A stretch of DNA of 64,000 nt from Verrucomicrobiota bacterium (GCA_030835305.1 JAURPJ010000015.1:1-64000); one strand, 5' to 3'; positions 26,681-35,347 are shown, counted from the stretch's first letter. Made by a program: numbers and translations. The notes: generated by a model not told the origin, from the sequence alone.

Positions 26681-29600
26681 TTAGCTGCGAGTTAGGAATT
26701 CGTGAAGATTTAGGACGATGCGGGCGGTGGCGGTCCAGGCGGCATGGTTCATGGAATCGTGGGTTCCGGGAGGAGACTGTCCGACGGTGAGAAGTGATTT
26801 TGCGGCACCGGGGTTGGCTTTGAATTCGGAAAGCAACTTCTTGTGAAGTGCTTCGATTTCCGCGGCTTCTGCGGTCGACGGGTCGCGTTGAAGGGCGAGG
26901 TGAAAGAGGTGCGCGATAGGATACTCCTTATCGATGATGCGGGCGGCCAGTCCGCGTGCTGCTTCCACAAATTGTGGGTCGTTGAGCAAGGCGAGTGCCT
27001 GGGCCGGAGTGTTGGTGATAGCTCGTCGGGAGGTGCACTCCTGTCGGGTTGGTGCATCGAGGGCGAGCAGGGCAGGATGGTGGTTCTGCCGTTTCCAGAA
27101 GGTGTAGAGTGAGCGTTGATATTGCTCCTGCCCGGGGTTGGTTTCCCAAATTTGGTATCGGGAGCCGAACATCACCTTGTTGGACTTGGCCCAGTAGCTT
27201 TCGGGTTGATAGGGGAAGAATGAGGTGCTTGGAATCTCTGAGGTGAGCTTGAGAAGGTTGGCGGCGAGTAGAGCGGAGTCGCGAATTTCCTCGGCGGTAT
27301 GCCGGTGCCTCGATTGTCTCGCGTGAAGTCGGTTGGTGGGATCATTTTGCGCCAACAGGGAACCGGGGATGGACGAGAGTTGATAGGCTTCGGAGGTGAC
27401 CAGAAGACGAATCATTTTGCGAATGTCCCAGTCTTCCTGGAATTCGGCGGCCATCCAATCGAGGAGGTCAACGTGGGAGGGCCAGTCGCCTTGGTTCCCG
27501 GAGTCTTCCAGGGTTTCACTCAGGCCGCGTCCGTGGAATTGATGCCAGAGCCGGTTGACGAAAACGCGGGCGGTGAGCGGGTTGTTTTTGGAGATGATCC
27601 AATTGGCGAGGTCCAGGCGGGTGGGGTTTGGTGAATCAAGTTTTCCAAAGGCTTCGGGAATGGCCGGTCTGGCAACAGGTCCAGATTCGTCCATAAAGTT
27701 GCCGCGTTTGAGAACGTGGGTTTTCTTGGGAGTGCTTTCCTTGCTGACCAAGGTTTCGGTGGCTCCCTGACGGTGAAGGTAAATCTCACGATAAAGGTTG
27801 TTGAGTTGCGTTGTGAGTTCCGGGTTTTGGTGTTCCCGAAAAGCCATATCGATGACGGTTTGGTGAATAGGACGGCGCGCGGCCGGGGATTTTTTGAGAG
27901 AGGTGAGAAGAAGAGTTGGGAAGTCCTTGCGGTCGTCGCGATTCAGCGGGAGTTCCCAAAAGTAGCGGAAAGTTGATTCCGCCAATTCGTTGGTGAAGAA
28001 GCGATGGGGAGTGGTTTGGTATCCGGAGCTCCCCCAGGTCACCTTGCCGCCTTGTTGGATCCAGGCCATTCCCTGCGGGACATAGGCTGCCTTGCCCAGT
28101 TTGCTTTTGGGGACGACGAGACGGCCAACGTCGCCGGTTCCGGGCAAGGGCCCCATGTGGGTGGGTTTGGTCGGAAAGGCCTTGCTGGCAGCAGGATGAT
28201 CTTTCGGGCCCCAGTAAAAAGTACGGAAGTAATTGCCGTGCCAGCCCATGCGGCGATAGGCACCATTGATGATTTGGAAGGCGACAAATTCGGGCTTGTT
28301 GTTGGGATCAATCGTAAGGTTGGTAAAGTAGTCTTCGCTGTTGCCGAAGTCCGACGAAGTCAGGGTCTCGGCGCACAGGTGTTGCTTGATCTCGCCGGGC
28401 TTCGCGATGACTTCCCGGCCGGTTTCGGTTTGCGTGAAATCACCTCTCGTGATGTGGGCCACTGGCAGAGTGGCAGGGAACCAGATCCAGTCGGTCTTTT
28501 CTTTTGTCGCGCTGGCTTTCTTGTCCTGTTCTAGGACTTCGGTGGACCAATTTTTCAAGGCTTTTGGAGCGATGGGAGCTGAGTAAAGCTTCTTGCGAAC
28601 GGCACCAATTTCCGCGGCTAGTGCGTGTTCTCTGGCCGACTTTTTGGGATCGTTGTGAAGATAGTGGAGAGGGACTCTCCGGTCGCCGGGTTCGTAAACC
28701 CCGGCCTCGACAAGTGGGTCGAAGAAGGCGGCGAGAGAATAGTAATCCTTTGCCAGGATGGGGTCATACTTGTGATCATGACATTCGGCGCACCCGGTGG
28801 TGAGGCCAAGCCAGACCGTGCCGAGGGCCCTCACGTGTTCGCCTTTGAGCGCGTAAAGAGCTTCTTTTTCGATGACGCCGGCTTCGCAGTTTGTTTTGAC
28901 GAGACGATTGTAAGCCGAGGCGGTCATGGTGCGGTCGTTGCGGCCCGGAAGTAGATCTCCCGCGAGCTGTTCGCGGGTAAATTGATCGAAGGGCATGTTC
29001 TGCTGGAAGGCCTCAATGACATACTTTCGGAAAGGTCCGGTTGCGATGGGTTCGTCGGAAACCATGCCGTTGGAGTCGGCGTGGCGGACGAGGTCGAGCC
29101 AGCGGACGGCTTGATGTTCGGCATGCTCGAGTGATTTGATCCAGCGATTAACAAAGTTTAGGTAATTTTTCCGTGAGGGATCTTTTTGGAAAGCGGTGAC
29201 TTCTTCATAGCTTGGCGGAATTCCGCGGAGGTCGTAGGAGAGTCTTCGAAGTAAAACGCGAGGGGAGGCTTTTGGGACCGGTTCGACTCCCCTCTCGTTC
29301 CAGGTGCGTCTGAGGAAAGAATCGATCGGATTCGGGGCGTTGCCCGGAACCTTGGGGCGGGTCAGTTTTCGGAAGGCCCAGTGATTTTCGTATTTGGCTC
29401 CCTGTGCGATCCAAAGTCGCAAGGTCTCTTTTTCCTTTTCGGTGAGGCGGTAAACGGTATCAAGCGGTGGCATGTGCTCGTCCTTGTCCGTGCTGGAAAT
29501 ACGCTCGATGAGAATCGATTCATCGGGCTTTCCGGGGACGATGGCGTCGAATTCAGTGGCTCCTTCAAAGGTGTCGAGTCGCAGGTCGGCCTCACGTTTT

Positions 29601-29734
29601 TTCTCGTCGAATCCATGACAGAAAAAACAATTGTTCGAGAGAATGGGGCGGATGTCCCGGTTGTAGCTGATTTTTTCTACAGCCCGAGCCAAGGGGGACA
29701 GGGCCAGAATGATGAGAAGGAAAGCGCGTGGCAT
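26681..29734 (-). CDS. planctomycete-type cytochrome c, DUF1549/DUF1553 protein (second copy)
   Basis: Exported 1017-residue protein with signal peptide (MPRAFLLIILALSPLARA), heme motif C36-F-F-C39-H40, DUF1549 with a second Cys-His motif (T-T-G-C-A-E-C-H-D-H-K-Y-D), a long insert with several Trp-rich strands, and C-terminal DUF1553. It is a paralogue of the 7546-10515 gene with the same domain order but a different insert, which may set the substrate. It is first in a two-gene operon with DUF1501. Confidence 0.93.
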   Translation of the reverse strand: MPRAFLLIILALSPLARAVEKISYNRDIRPILSNNCFFCHGFDEKKREADLRLDTFEGATEFDAIVPGKPDESILIERISSTDKDEHMPPLDTVYRLTEKEKETLRLWIAQGAKYENHWAFRKLTRPKVPGNAPNPIDSFLRRTWNERGVEPVPKASPRVLLRRLSYDLRGIPPSYEEVTAFQKDPSRKNYLNFVNRWIKSLEHAEHQAVRWLDLVRHADSNGMVSDEPIATGPFRKYVIEAFQQNMPFDQFTREQLAGDLLPGRNDRTMTASAYNRLVKTNCEAGVIEKEALYALKGEHVRALGTVWLGLTTGCAECHDHKYDPILAKDYYSLAAFFDPLVEAGVYEPGDRRVPLHYLHNDPKKSAREHALAAEIGAVRKKLYSAPIAPKALKNWSTEVLEQDKKASATKEKTDWIWFPATLPVAHITRGDFTQTETGREVIAKPGEIKQHLCAETLTSSDFGNSEDYFTNLTIDPNNKPEFVAFQIINGAYRRMGWHGNYFRTFYWGPKDHPAASKAFPTKPTHMGPLPGTGDVGRLVVPKSKLGKAAYVPQGMAWIQQGGKVTWGSSGYQTTPHRFFTNELAESTFRYFWELPLNRDDRKDFPTLLLTSLKKSPAARRPIHQTVIDMAFREHQNPELTTQLNNLYREIYLHRQGATETLVSKESTPKKTHVLKRGNFMDESGPVARPAIPEAFGKLDSPNPTRLDLANWIISKNNPLTARVFVNRLWHQFHGRGLSETLEDSGNQGDWPSHVDLLDWMAAEFQEDWDIRKMIRLLVTSEAYQLSSIPGSLLAQNDPTNRLHARQSRHRHTAEEIRDSALLAANLLKLTSEIPSTSFFPYQPESYWAKSNKVMFGSRYQIWETNPGQEQYQRSLYTFWKRQNHHPALLALDAPTRQECTSRRAITNTPAQALALLNDPQFVEAARGLAARIIDKEYPIAHLFHLALQRDPSTAEAAEIEALHKKLLSEFKANPGAAKSLLTVGQSPPGTHDSMNHAAWTATARIVLNLHEFLTRS

Positions 29735-30498
29735 GGGAAGATAATGGTCCTAACAGAGTATCGATTCAAATCTGTTTTGTCTTGGATGAAGTTCTGGAGG
29801 TTTTTCACATAGGCGGTTTCAAGTGGCTGGCGCAACGAAGGGTGATGAATGGCCAAAAACTGTAAGAGGCTTCCGGCTTAACCATCAGATCAATCCAAGG
29901 TGTCCACTGATAACTGCCCGGCACCTGAGTAACATTACAGCATCAAAATTATTAATGACATAGGATATGGTCCCACCGCGGTTTCGCAGTCCATTGGTGT
30001 TCCCCCGTCGACCGCGAGCTCCGAGCTGGGATGTCACCCGCGGAAGGTTTTCCCTTCCGCTTTCGGAGACTGCGTGTTTAAGAATCGTTGCAGAACTGAA
30101 AAATGGTTTGGTCAAACAGGAACGGTTCGTTTTCGCCAAGTTGCGCGAGGGTGTGACGACTCTGGAAATTAAAACCAAGAGGGAGGGAGATACGCTTCAA
30201 CCCATGAATTAGGCCTAGGGGTCGAGCTAATTACTCTTGATGCCTTTGGCCGCTGTACTTCCCTTGTTGAGATGCCACGTTTTTCGATTTGATCGCTGCG
30301 AACCACCGTTGTCGTTTCCATGGGGTAGCCGTTACTTTTGGGGATTCCTTCGTCTCGTGAAGTTCAAAATCCCGAGAATGGGGAGAAACGAGTGAGGTTT
30401 GCCTCTGTGGCTCTAAGGCAGGTGGAAGAGTGATTTTGAGCAATCTTTGACAGAGTTTTGACACAGGCAAAATCTCAATGGGGCAGTTTGATGCCAGT
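29735..30498. other. gap with a weak open frame (29967-30212, plus strand)
   Basis: No recognisable gene. An 81-codon plus-strand frame at 29967-30212 has a protein-like C-terminal half (V-K-Q-E-R-F-V-F-A-K-L-R-E-G) but a Pro/Arg-rich N-terminus and no ribosome binding site. It may be the tail of a lost gene. The remaining sequence, including the stretch before the 30499 gene, shows nothing I can name. Confidence 0.3.
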
Positions 30499-31269
30499 AT
30501 GAATAAGCAAGGAATTTGCGGTCTGACACTGGGGGTTTCATTGCTCGGGATTCCCGCGACCATTTCCGCACAGGAGAACCAAACAATTCCTCCAAAACCA
30601 GCGGTGTCCATGCCGGTGAACCCATTGCCGGTGAAAGTGGTCTATGAGGTCTTTACCTTGCCCATGACTGATGCGGCAGCCTTGCAAAGGGCGGGAATCA
30701 CTGATGCGAAGTTTTATAGTCGGCTGGTAGCGGGGTTGAAAGAGAACAAGGTGAAGCTCGAAAGCTTTCTAACCGTGCGTGGAATTTCAGGGCAGTCAAT
30801 GGTGACGAGTCAGGCCGAGGACTACACCTATCCTTTGGAGTTTGAGCCAGCCGAGCTTCCCAATCAGGTGATCGGTATGGGTAAGAAAAGAGACACAAAG
30901 GGTAAGGAGATCACAGTTTTCCCGGTCACGCCTGCAACGCCTAGCGCCTATAAAAAGAAATTACTGGGAGAGACTCTCGAGATTGAGGCCGTGGTGAAAG
31001 AGAACGGCTGGATTGGTCTGAGAGTGGCGCCGACCCGCACTGCACTTATTCAGAAGGATAGCTACGGCCAAGGGGTCTCCAAAGTGGAGGTGCCCCGGTT
31101 TTCCACACCCGAAATCCGCACGGCGGTGAAGACGCTATCGGGCCAGGCCTTCTATCTCGGAACGGTAAGTGCCCCCGATGAGTTGCAACCTGAAGAAGGG
31201 GTCCAGATGGTCAGCTTTGCCTTTATTACGGCGACAGATTTGAGCGTAGAAGTTTCCAAAACCAAGTAA
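30499..31269 (+). CDS. secreted secretin-associated-like protein, copy 1
   Basis: A 256-residue exported protein (signal peptide MNKQGICGLTLGVSLLGIPATISAQ). The core has V-K-V-V-Y-E-V-F, then G-Q-S-M-V-T-S-Q-A-E-D-Y-T-Y-P-L-E-F-E-P-A-E-L-P and F-P-V-T-P-A-T-P-S-A-Y. The last two blocks resemble a segment found just before the secretin domain of PilQ/GspD-like proteins of Verrucomicrobiota (pattern R-x-G-Q-x-A-x-V-x-x-I-x-x-Y-x-Y-P-T-x-Y-x-P-P-x-L-P, then P-V-T-P-A-T-P-T-A-F). No pore-forming domain follows. Start set at ATG 30499 by the signal peptide rather than 30478. First gene of a row of four on the same strand. Confidence 0.65.
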   Translation: MNKQGICGLTLGVSLLGIPATISAQENQTIPPKPAVSMPVNPLPVKVVYEVFTLPMTDAAALQRAGITDAKFYSRLVAGLKENKVKLESFLTVRGISGQSMVTSQAEDYTYPLEFEPAELPNQVIGMGKKRDTKGKEITVFPVTPATPSAYKKKLLGETLEIEAVVKENGWIGLRVAPTRTALIQKDSYGQGVSKVEVPRFSTPEIRTAVKTLSGQAFYLGTVSAPDELQPEEGVQMVSFAFITATDLSVEVSKTK

Positions 31270-31272
31270 GAG

Positions 31273-32040
31273 ATGAATTTAAAACTATTCGCAGTGATAA
31301 GTGGGGTTGCAATTTCCGGAACGATGCCTCTGGTGGCTCAGGAAGAAGAGGTCCCCAAATTAATTCAGGTGGTTTACGAGGTTTTTTCACTTCCCGAAGC
31401 TGAAGCCGCGCGGAGCCAACGCGACTCGCTCACCGACCGGGAATGGTATGCCCGGATGGTGACCGGTTTGGAAAAGGGGGAGGTGAAGCAGGAGAAGCTC
31501 CTGGCGATCAGATCGCTCGCCGGGCAAAAAGCCACGGTTGATCATGTGAGTGAATTTATGTTCCCAACTCAATTTGAACCGCCCGAGCTACCCAATCAGT
31601 TGGGAGGTCTTCTGGAGCAGGCCGGAGATCAGGAAAGTGACGACTTGGCAGAGTCGCTGGCCAAGGCCAAAAAAGGAGCAGGTTGGCATGAAGGAAATTT
31701 TCCAGTGACTCCGGCGACTCCGGCAGCTTTCGTAACAGCAAAATTGGGCGATTCGATGGAAGTCGAAGCTACTCTTGGTACGGAACCTGGATTCGTCTCA
31801 TTGAGTTTTGCCGCCACCCACCTGGCCTTGAAGGGTTCGGATCTCTGGGGGCAGGGATTATCGGAAGCTAACATGCCCCGTTTCGAGGAGCAGAAGTTGC
31901 AATCGAGTTTCACTCTCAAAGGCGCGGATCCAAGCTTAATCGGAACGGTTTCACCAAGTCCGGCCACCCGGAAAAAGGATGGGGTGGCTCGGGTTTGGTT
32001 CGCTTTCGTTACGGCATCTGTCGTAGAAGGGGCGAAGTAA
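31273..32040 (+). CDS. secreted secretin-associated-like protein, copy 2
   Basis: A 255-residue paralogue of the previous gene, 3 bp downstream. The signal peptide ends P-L-V-A-Q. Conserved blocks are V-V-Y-E-V-F-S-L-P, A-G-Q-K-A-T-V-D-H, M-F-P-T-Q-F-E-P-P-E-L-P-N-Q and F-P-V-T-P-A-T-P-A-A-F. An insert of about 25 residues (E-S-D-D-L-A-E-S-L) distinguishes it. The two may be a heteromeric pair or products of a recent duplication. Placement directly ahead of a sensor kinase suggests a signalling or envelope role, but function is unknown. Confidence 0.65.
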   Translation: MNLKLFAVISGVAISGTMPLVAQEEEVPKLIQVVYEVFSLPEAEAARSQRDSLTDREWYARMVTGLEKGEVKQEKLLAIRSLAGQKATVDHVSEFMFPTQFEPPELPNQLGGLLEQAGDQESDDLAESLAKAKKGAGWHEGNFPVTPATPAAFVTAKLGDSMEVEATLGTEPGFVSLSFAATHLALKGSDLWGQGLSEANMPRFEEQKLQSSFTLKGADPSLIGTVSPSPATRKKDGVARVWFAFVTASVVEGAK

Positions 32041-32049
32041 AATTCTTCA

Positions 32050-33570
32050 ATGGGAAAAATCTATTTCGGTCTCGTGCTCACTTTGCTGGTTTCCATCGTG
32101 GTCCTGCTCGCGGGAGGAGTTCTGGCGAAGCGCTCGGTTACGCGGGTCACTTCTGTCGACCGTGAATTACTCAAGGATCTTTCGGCCAAAGTTGCATCGG
32201 TCGTGAGTGAGCGGAAATCGGAGCGTGTGAAAGCTCTTGAAGAGATTGCCTATGAGGCTGCGAAGCCGATGGCTGATGAGATCGAGGCAAAAATCTCGGC
32301 GCTGCCAGGAGTGCGGGGGGCTTTCCTTTTTCAAGAAGGAAGGCCGGGGCGTGAATGGGTTTTATTGGGGCGGGTTGGGTCAAGGTCGCCGGCAGAAGTG
32401 GTGGTACAGGGAGTGAAGGCTCCTCTAATCGCGGAGCGGGCAATCGTGGTTCCGGAGGGGCTTTTCAAGGAAGTGACTTTTGGGGAATCAGGTCGGATCG
32501 ACAATGAGGAGCGGTCGTTCTACGGTTGGTGGTTCTCTCCTTTGCAGGGAGTTGTGGTCTTATATTTGTTGGAAAGTGGCTTGGAGGAGGCCGCTCTGAT
32601 GAGTGAAGTCGGCTTGCAAATCCGGGACGATTTTGAGCGGGCAGCAATAGCCGGAGCAACGGTAGAAGCCTTTTACAACGGGAAGCGACTTGCCGGCGAG
32701 GGGTTGCCGGAACGGATGGCAACAGCTGAAACGGGAGACGGTAGGTATGCGGTACGCGCTTGGGATCGCAGGACCGAGGAGCAGGAATTTGATTGGACCA
32801 CGATGTTTGGTGCGATTGGACTCGCGGTTGTGATCGCCGGAGTAGGCCTTGGATTGTTTTATTCACAGCAGCGTATGTGGCGGGCTTCCGAACAGAGGGT
32901 TTCCTTCGTCAACCGGGTTTCCCACGAACTTGGCACCCCGTTGACAAATATGACTTTGAACCTGGAGCTGGCATCAAGGTCGCTTCGGTCACAGCCCGAG
33001 ATGGCCGGGCGTCGGTTAGAGAAGGTAAGTGAGGAGATTTCAAGGCTGGGGCGTCTTGTGACGAATGTTTTGACTCACTCGCGGAAGCCGGGCGACGGGA
33101 TTCAGGATCGCCTTGTTGTCTGTGATCCCGATGCGGTGATTCTCGGGGTCTTGGACCAGTTCCGGTCCGCGCTTGAGCGGCGTGCAATCGAGATTGAGTG
33201 GACCCCTGGCGAGACGGGGGAACAACGAATCAATTCGGATGCCTTGTCCCAGATTGTCTGGAACCTGATCTCGAATGTTGAGAAGTATGCCTCAAGTGGT
33301 GAATGGTTGTCGGTTTCTGTTTCGCAGGGTGATGGGTCTTTGAGGGTAAGGGTGTGTGATCGGGGTGAAGGAATTCCCAGTGAGCGCCGTGCAAAGGTCT
33401 TCAAACCATTCGAGCGCGTTTCCGACTCAACAAAGGAAGGAGTGAGCGGAACAGGGCTGGGACTTTCGATTTCGCGCGAGTTGGCGGAGTCGATGGGTGG
33501 AAGCCTCTCACTACTTGATGCCCCCGAGATGACTATTTTTGAACTCATAATTCCCCTGCAAACGACATGA
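32050..33570 (+). CDS. sensor histidine kinase
   Basis: A 506-residue membrane kinase. TM1 lies at about 7-26, a periplasmic sensor region of about 220 residues follows, and TM2 is at about 251-270. The dimerisation/phosphoacceptor helix S-H-E-L-G-T-P-L carries His292. The ATPase domain has an N box (W-N-L-I-S-N-V-E-K-Y), G1 (C-D-R-G-E-G-I-P) and G2 (G-T-G-L-G-L-S-I-S). No clear HAMP linker is seen. Starts 9 bp after the second secreted paralogue and overlaps the response regulator by 4 bp (ATGA), so all four are probably one operon. Confidence 0.93.
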   Translation: MGKIYFGLVLTLLVSIVVLLAGGVLAKRSVTRVTSVDRELLKDLSAKVASVVSERKSERVKALEEIAYEAAKPMADEIEAKISALPGVRGAFLFQEGRPGREWVLLGRVGSRSPAEVVVQGVKAPLIAERAIVVPEGLFKEVTFGESGRIDNEERSFYGWWFSPLQGVVVLYLLESGLEEAALMSEVGLQIRDDFERAAIAGATVEAFYNGKRLAGEGLPERMATAETGDGRYAVRAWDRRTEEQEFDWTTMFGAIGLAVVIAGVGLGLFYSQQRMWRASEQRVSFVNRVSHELGTPLTNMTLNLELASRSLRSQPEMAGRRLEKVSEEISRLGRLVTNVLTHSRKPGDGIQDRLVVCDPDAVILGVLDQFRSALERRAIEIEWTPGETGEQRINSDALSQIVWNLISNVEKYASSGEWLSVSVSQGDGSLRVRVCDRGEGIPSERRAKVFKPFERVSDSTKEGVSGTGLGLSISRELAESMGGSLSLLDAPEMTIFELIIPLQTT

Positions 33571-34232
33571 AGATTCTTGTGACTGAAGATGAGCCGATGA
33601 CTCTTGAAGCCTTGGGGGAACTCCTGCGCATGGAAGGGTTTGATGTTGTGGAAGCCAGCGGTGGTGAAATGGCCTTGAAACTTTGGGAGGAAGTTCATCC
33701 TGATTTGGTCTGCCTGGATATTATGATGCCGGGAATGGACGGGTATGAGGTTTGCCGGAGATTACGGGAGAAGGATTCACGAACCCCCATTCTGTTTCTT
33801 TCAGCGAAAAATGAGGAGAAGGATATCGTTGCCGGGCTTGAACTAGGGGCGGATGATTTTATCCGGAAGCCTTTTTCGACAGGAGAGGTGATGGCGAGAA
33901 TCAAATCGGTCATAAGGCGTGCCTATCCGGAGAAGGGAAGCCGTAAGATCCAAATGGCGGATGTGGTGGTTTGGCCGGATGAACTTCGGGCCGAGCAAAA
34001 CGGTTTGGGGATCGAGTTGACACTCCGGGAGGTAAAGATGCTTCTCTTGCTCGAAGAGAAGAAAGGTCTGCCGGTGTCGCGCGACGAGTTTTTGGATCGA
34101 TGTTGGGGGATGGATTATTTTCCGGATTCGCGTACGCTGGATCAACATGTGCACATGCTGCGCAAGAAAATCGAGGGCGGTAGCGAGTTGATCGAGACTG
34201 TGCGTGGGGTTGGGTATCGATTCCGGGGTTGA
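33567..34232 (+). CDS. OmpR-family response regulator
   Basis: A 221-residue DNA-binding regulator. The receiver domain has the acidic pair E7-D8, phosphoacceptor Asp51 (V-C-L-D-I-M-M-P-G-M-D-G) and the switch Lys in F-L-S-A-K. The C-terminal winged helix (about 125-221) ends in the usual Y-R-F-R. It is translationally coupled to the kinase by a 4-bp overlap. Targets unknown; the upstream secreted pair is an obvious candidate. Confidence 0.95.
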   Translation: MKILVTEDEPMTLEALGELLRMEGFDVVEASGGEMALKLWEEVHPDLVCLDIMMPGMDGYEVCRRLREKDSRTPILFLSAKNEEKDIVAGLELGADDFIRKPFSTGEVMARIKSVIRRAYPEKGSRKIQMADVVVWPDELRAEQNGLGIELTLREVKMLLLLEEKKGLPVSRDEFLDRCWGMDYFPDSRTLDQHVHMLRKKIEGGSELIETVRGVGYRFRG

Positions 34233-34279
34233 GAAAGAAACGGTTGCGGGTTCTTCCTGCGGAGGCGACTTTCCCCACG

Positions 34280-34450
34280 ATGAATGACAACGAGGTCCAA
34301 TGTCCGTCCTGCGGTCAGTGGTTTACCATTTCCATGGTGGCACCCGAGGACTACGGTAGCCAGATTGACTATGATTGCGAGGTGTGTTGACGGCCGCTTA
34401 CGCTCATGGTCGATGAAGCAGGTTATATCACAGCAATTACCGAATTTTAG
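34280..34450 (+). CDS. CPXCG cysteine-rich protein with in-frame TGA at a conserved Cys (candidate selenoprotein)
   Basis: A 56-residue frame from ATG 34280 to TAG 34448-34450, interrupted only by TGA at 34388-34390. The first half has the paired motif C8-P-S-C11-G and ends D-C33-E-V-C36; after the TGA it reads R-P-L-T-L-M-V-D-E-A-G. In the CPXCG family (small zinc-ribbon-like proteins of about 60 residues) this region normally reads D-C-x-V-C-C-R-P, so the TGA replaces the second Cys of the adjacent pair. A GGAGG lies 14 nt before the ATG. A hairpin with a GGUCG loop begins 17 nt after the TGA. The likeliest reading is selenocysteine insertion; the alternative is a nonsense mutation. Follows the response regulator by 47 bp. 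Confidence 0.65.
34388..34419 (+). promoter_or_regulatory. candidate bacterial SECIS hairpin
   Basis: Directly after TGA 34388-34390, bases TCAT (34404-34407) can pair with ATGA (34413-34416) around a GGTCG loop (34408-34412). GCT (34396-34398) can pair with AGC (34417-34419), leaving a 5-nt bulge on the 5' side. The loop starts after 17 nt and contains G-G-U, as I recall for the E. coli fdhF element, whose loop is AGGUCU at a similar distance. The upper stem is short, so this is a candidate only. Confidence 0.4.
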
Positions 34451-34575
34451 AGTGTTTTGAGGCATCTGAACCCTCTGGACACCCTTTCCTGACCCGATAT
34501 CAACAGGCTTTCGGAGTAAGGGCAGGATGCCGAAACGCAGGAGGCCTGCTGAGAATGCCACCGCTCCCCCGGAGC

Positions 34576-34701
34576 TCATCCTTTTGCGAACTCCTCCGGA
34601 GTCTTCATTCCCAGGCTCCGGTGTGGACTAAGTTCCTTGTATTTCTGCTTCCAGACTGTAATCACGACCCGGTCTTCACTCAAGGTGGTTGCTCGGAATT
34701 T
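34576..34701 (-). mobile_element. IS3-family transposase (OrfB) 3' remnant
   Basis: About 41 codons on the minus strand end at TGA 34578-34576 and read V-W-K-Q-K-Y then E-L-S-P-H-R-S-L-G-M-K-T-P-E-E-F-A. This is the standard C-terminal end of IS3-family integrase-core transposases (pattern Y-N-x-x-R-P-H-x-S-L-G-x-x-T-P). The upstream catalytic part is absent, so the copy is dead. Confidence 0.75.
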
Positions 34702-34769
34702 TCTTTTAAGGTGGAGCGCCTTAGAGCATCGATGAATGAATCGGAGAGGGGGAGGAAAGGGGTTCTTGG

Positions 34770-35217
34770 GTTGGAGTCAACTGGAGTGTCACCATTCAGA
34801 TGCCCCAGGCCTTTGTGCTGTGACGTTTCACCCCGAGTTCCAGCAACGACAGCCCGGGTCTCAACCCTAATGTCTGGCAAATTCAAGGATCCACTGACGA
34901 CATGACCTGGACCAACATCTTTTGGCACAAGGTCGATGACCCCGCAGCACCGGCAAGTGGCGCCTTTAACCCATCCTGGCAATCTTTGGAGTGCTCGAAA
35001 CTAAGTCCTTCGCTTCGATGGCGGACGAGCCGACTTTGCCACGCCAGCTGCTTGCGATTGGTTCCGCATCAATGTCGACTCTGTCACCGTGTGGGCTGGA
35101 GAGGTCGACACTGTCCTCAGCGAGCTCGAACTTTTCTGAACTGCCGTTCCCGAACCTTCGGGCACCCTTCTCTTAGACCTGGCCGGACTGGCTCTCGATT
35201 TGCGCCGGAAACGCTGA
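34770..35217 (+). pseudogene. decayed PEP-CTERM protein with discoidin-like domain
   Basis: From about 34770 one frame reads N-W-S-V-T-I-Q-M-P-Q-A-F-V-L, a TGA (34821-34823), then N-V-W-Q-I-Q-G-S-T-D-D-M-T-W, as in discoidin-like beta-sandwich domains. After a frameshift near 35000 another frame reads F-R-I-N-V-D-S-V-T-V-W-A-G-E-V, a second TGA (35137-35139), then V-P-E-P-S-G-T-L-L-L and a hydrophobic stretch ending R-R-K-R. That is a PEP-CTERM sorting signal. Two nonsense codons plus a frameshift make this a pseudogene. It resembles the intact PEP-CTERM gene at 42216. Confidence 0.7.
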
Positions 35218-35347
35218 ATCTCCAAGACGAACGATTTCAAAACCCGACCCTGGATCCTCCGATTGGTCGGATTTTTCATTTCCACCCCGCTGACTCAACG
35301 GCTCCGCGAAAGGCTGATCTTCCTTGTCAGTAGCAAGGAGGAATTCT

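Noticed and set aside
34821-35139. In-frame TGA codons at 34821 and 35137 as selenocysteine
   Set aside because: They fall in a frameshifted PEP-CTERM pseudogene at positions where no Cys is expected and can arise from CGA by C-to-T change.
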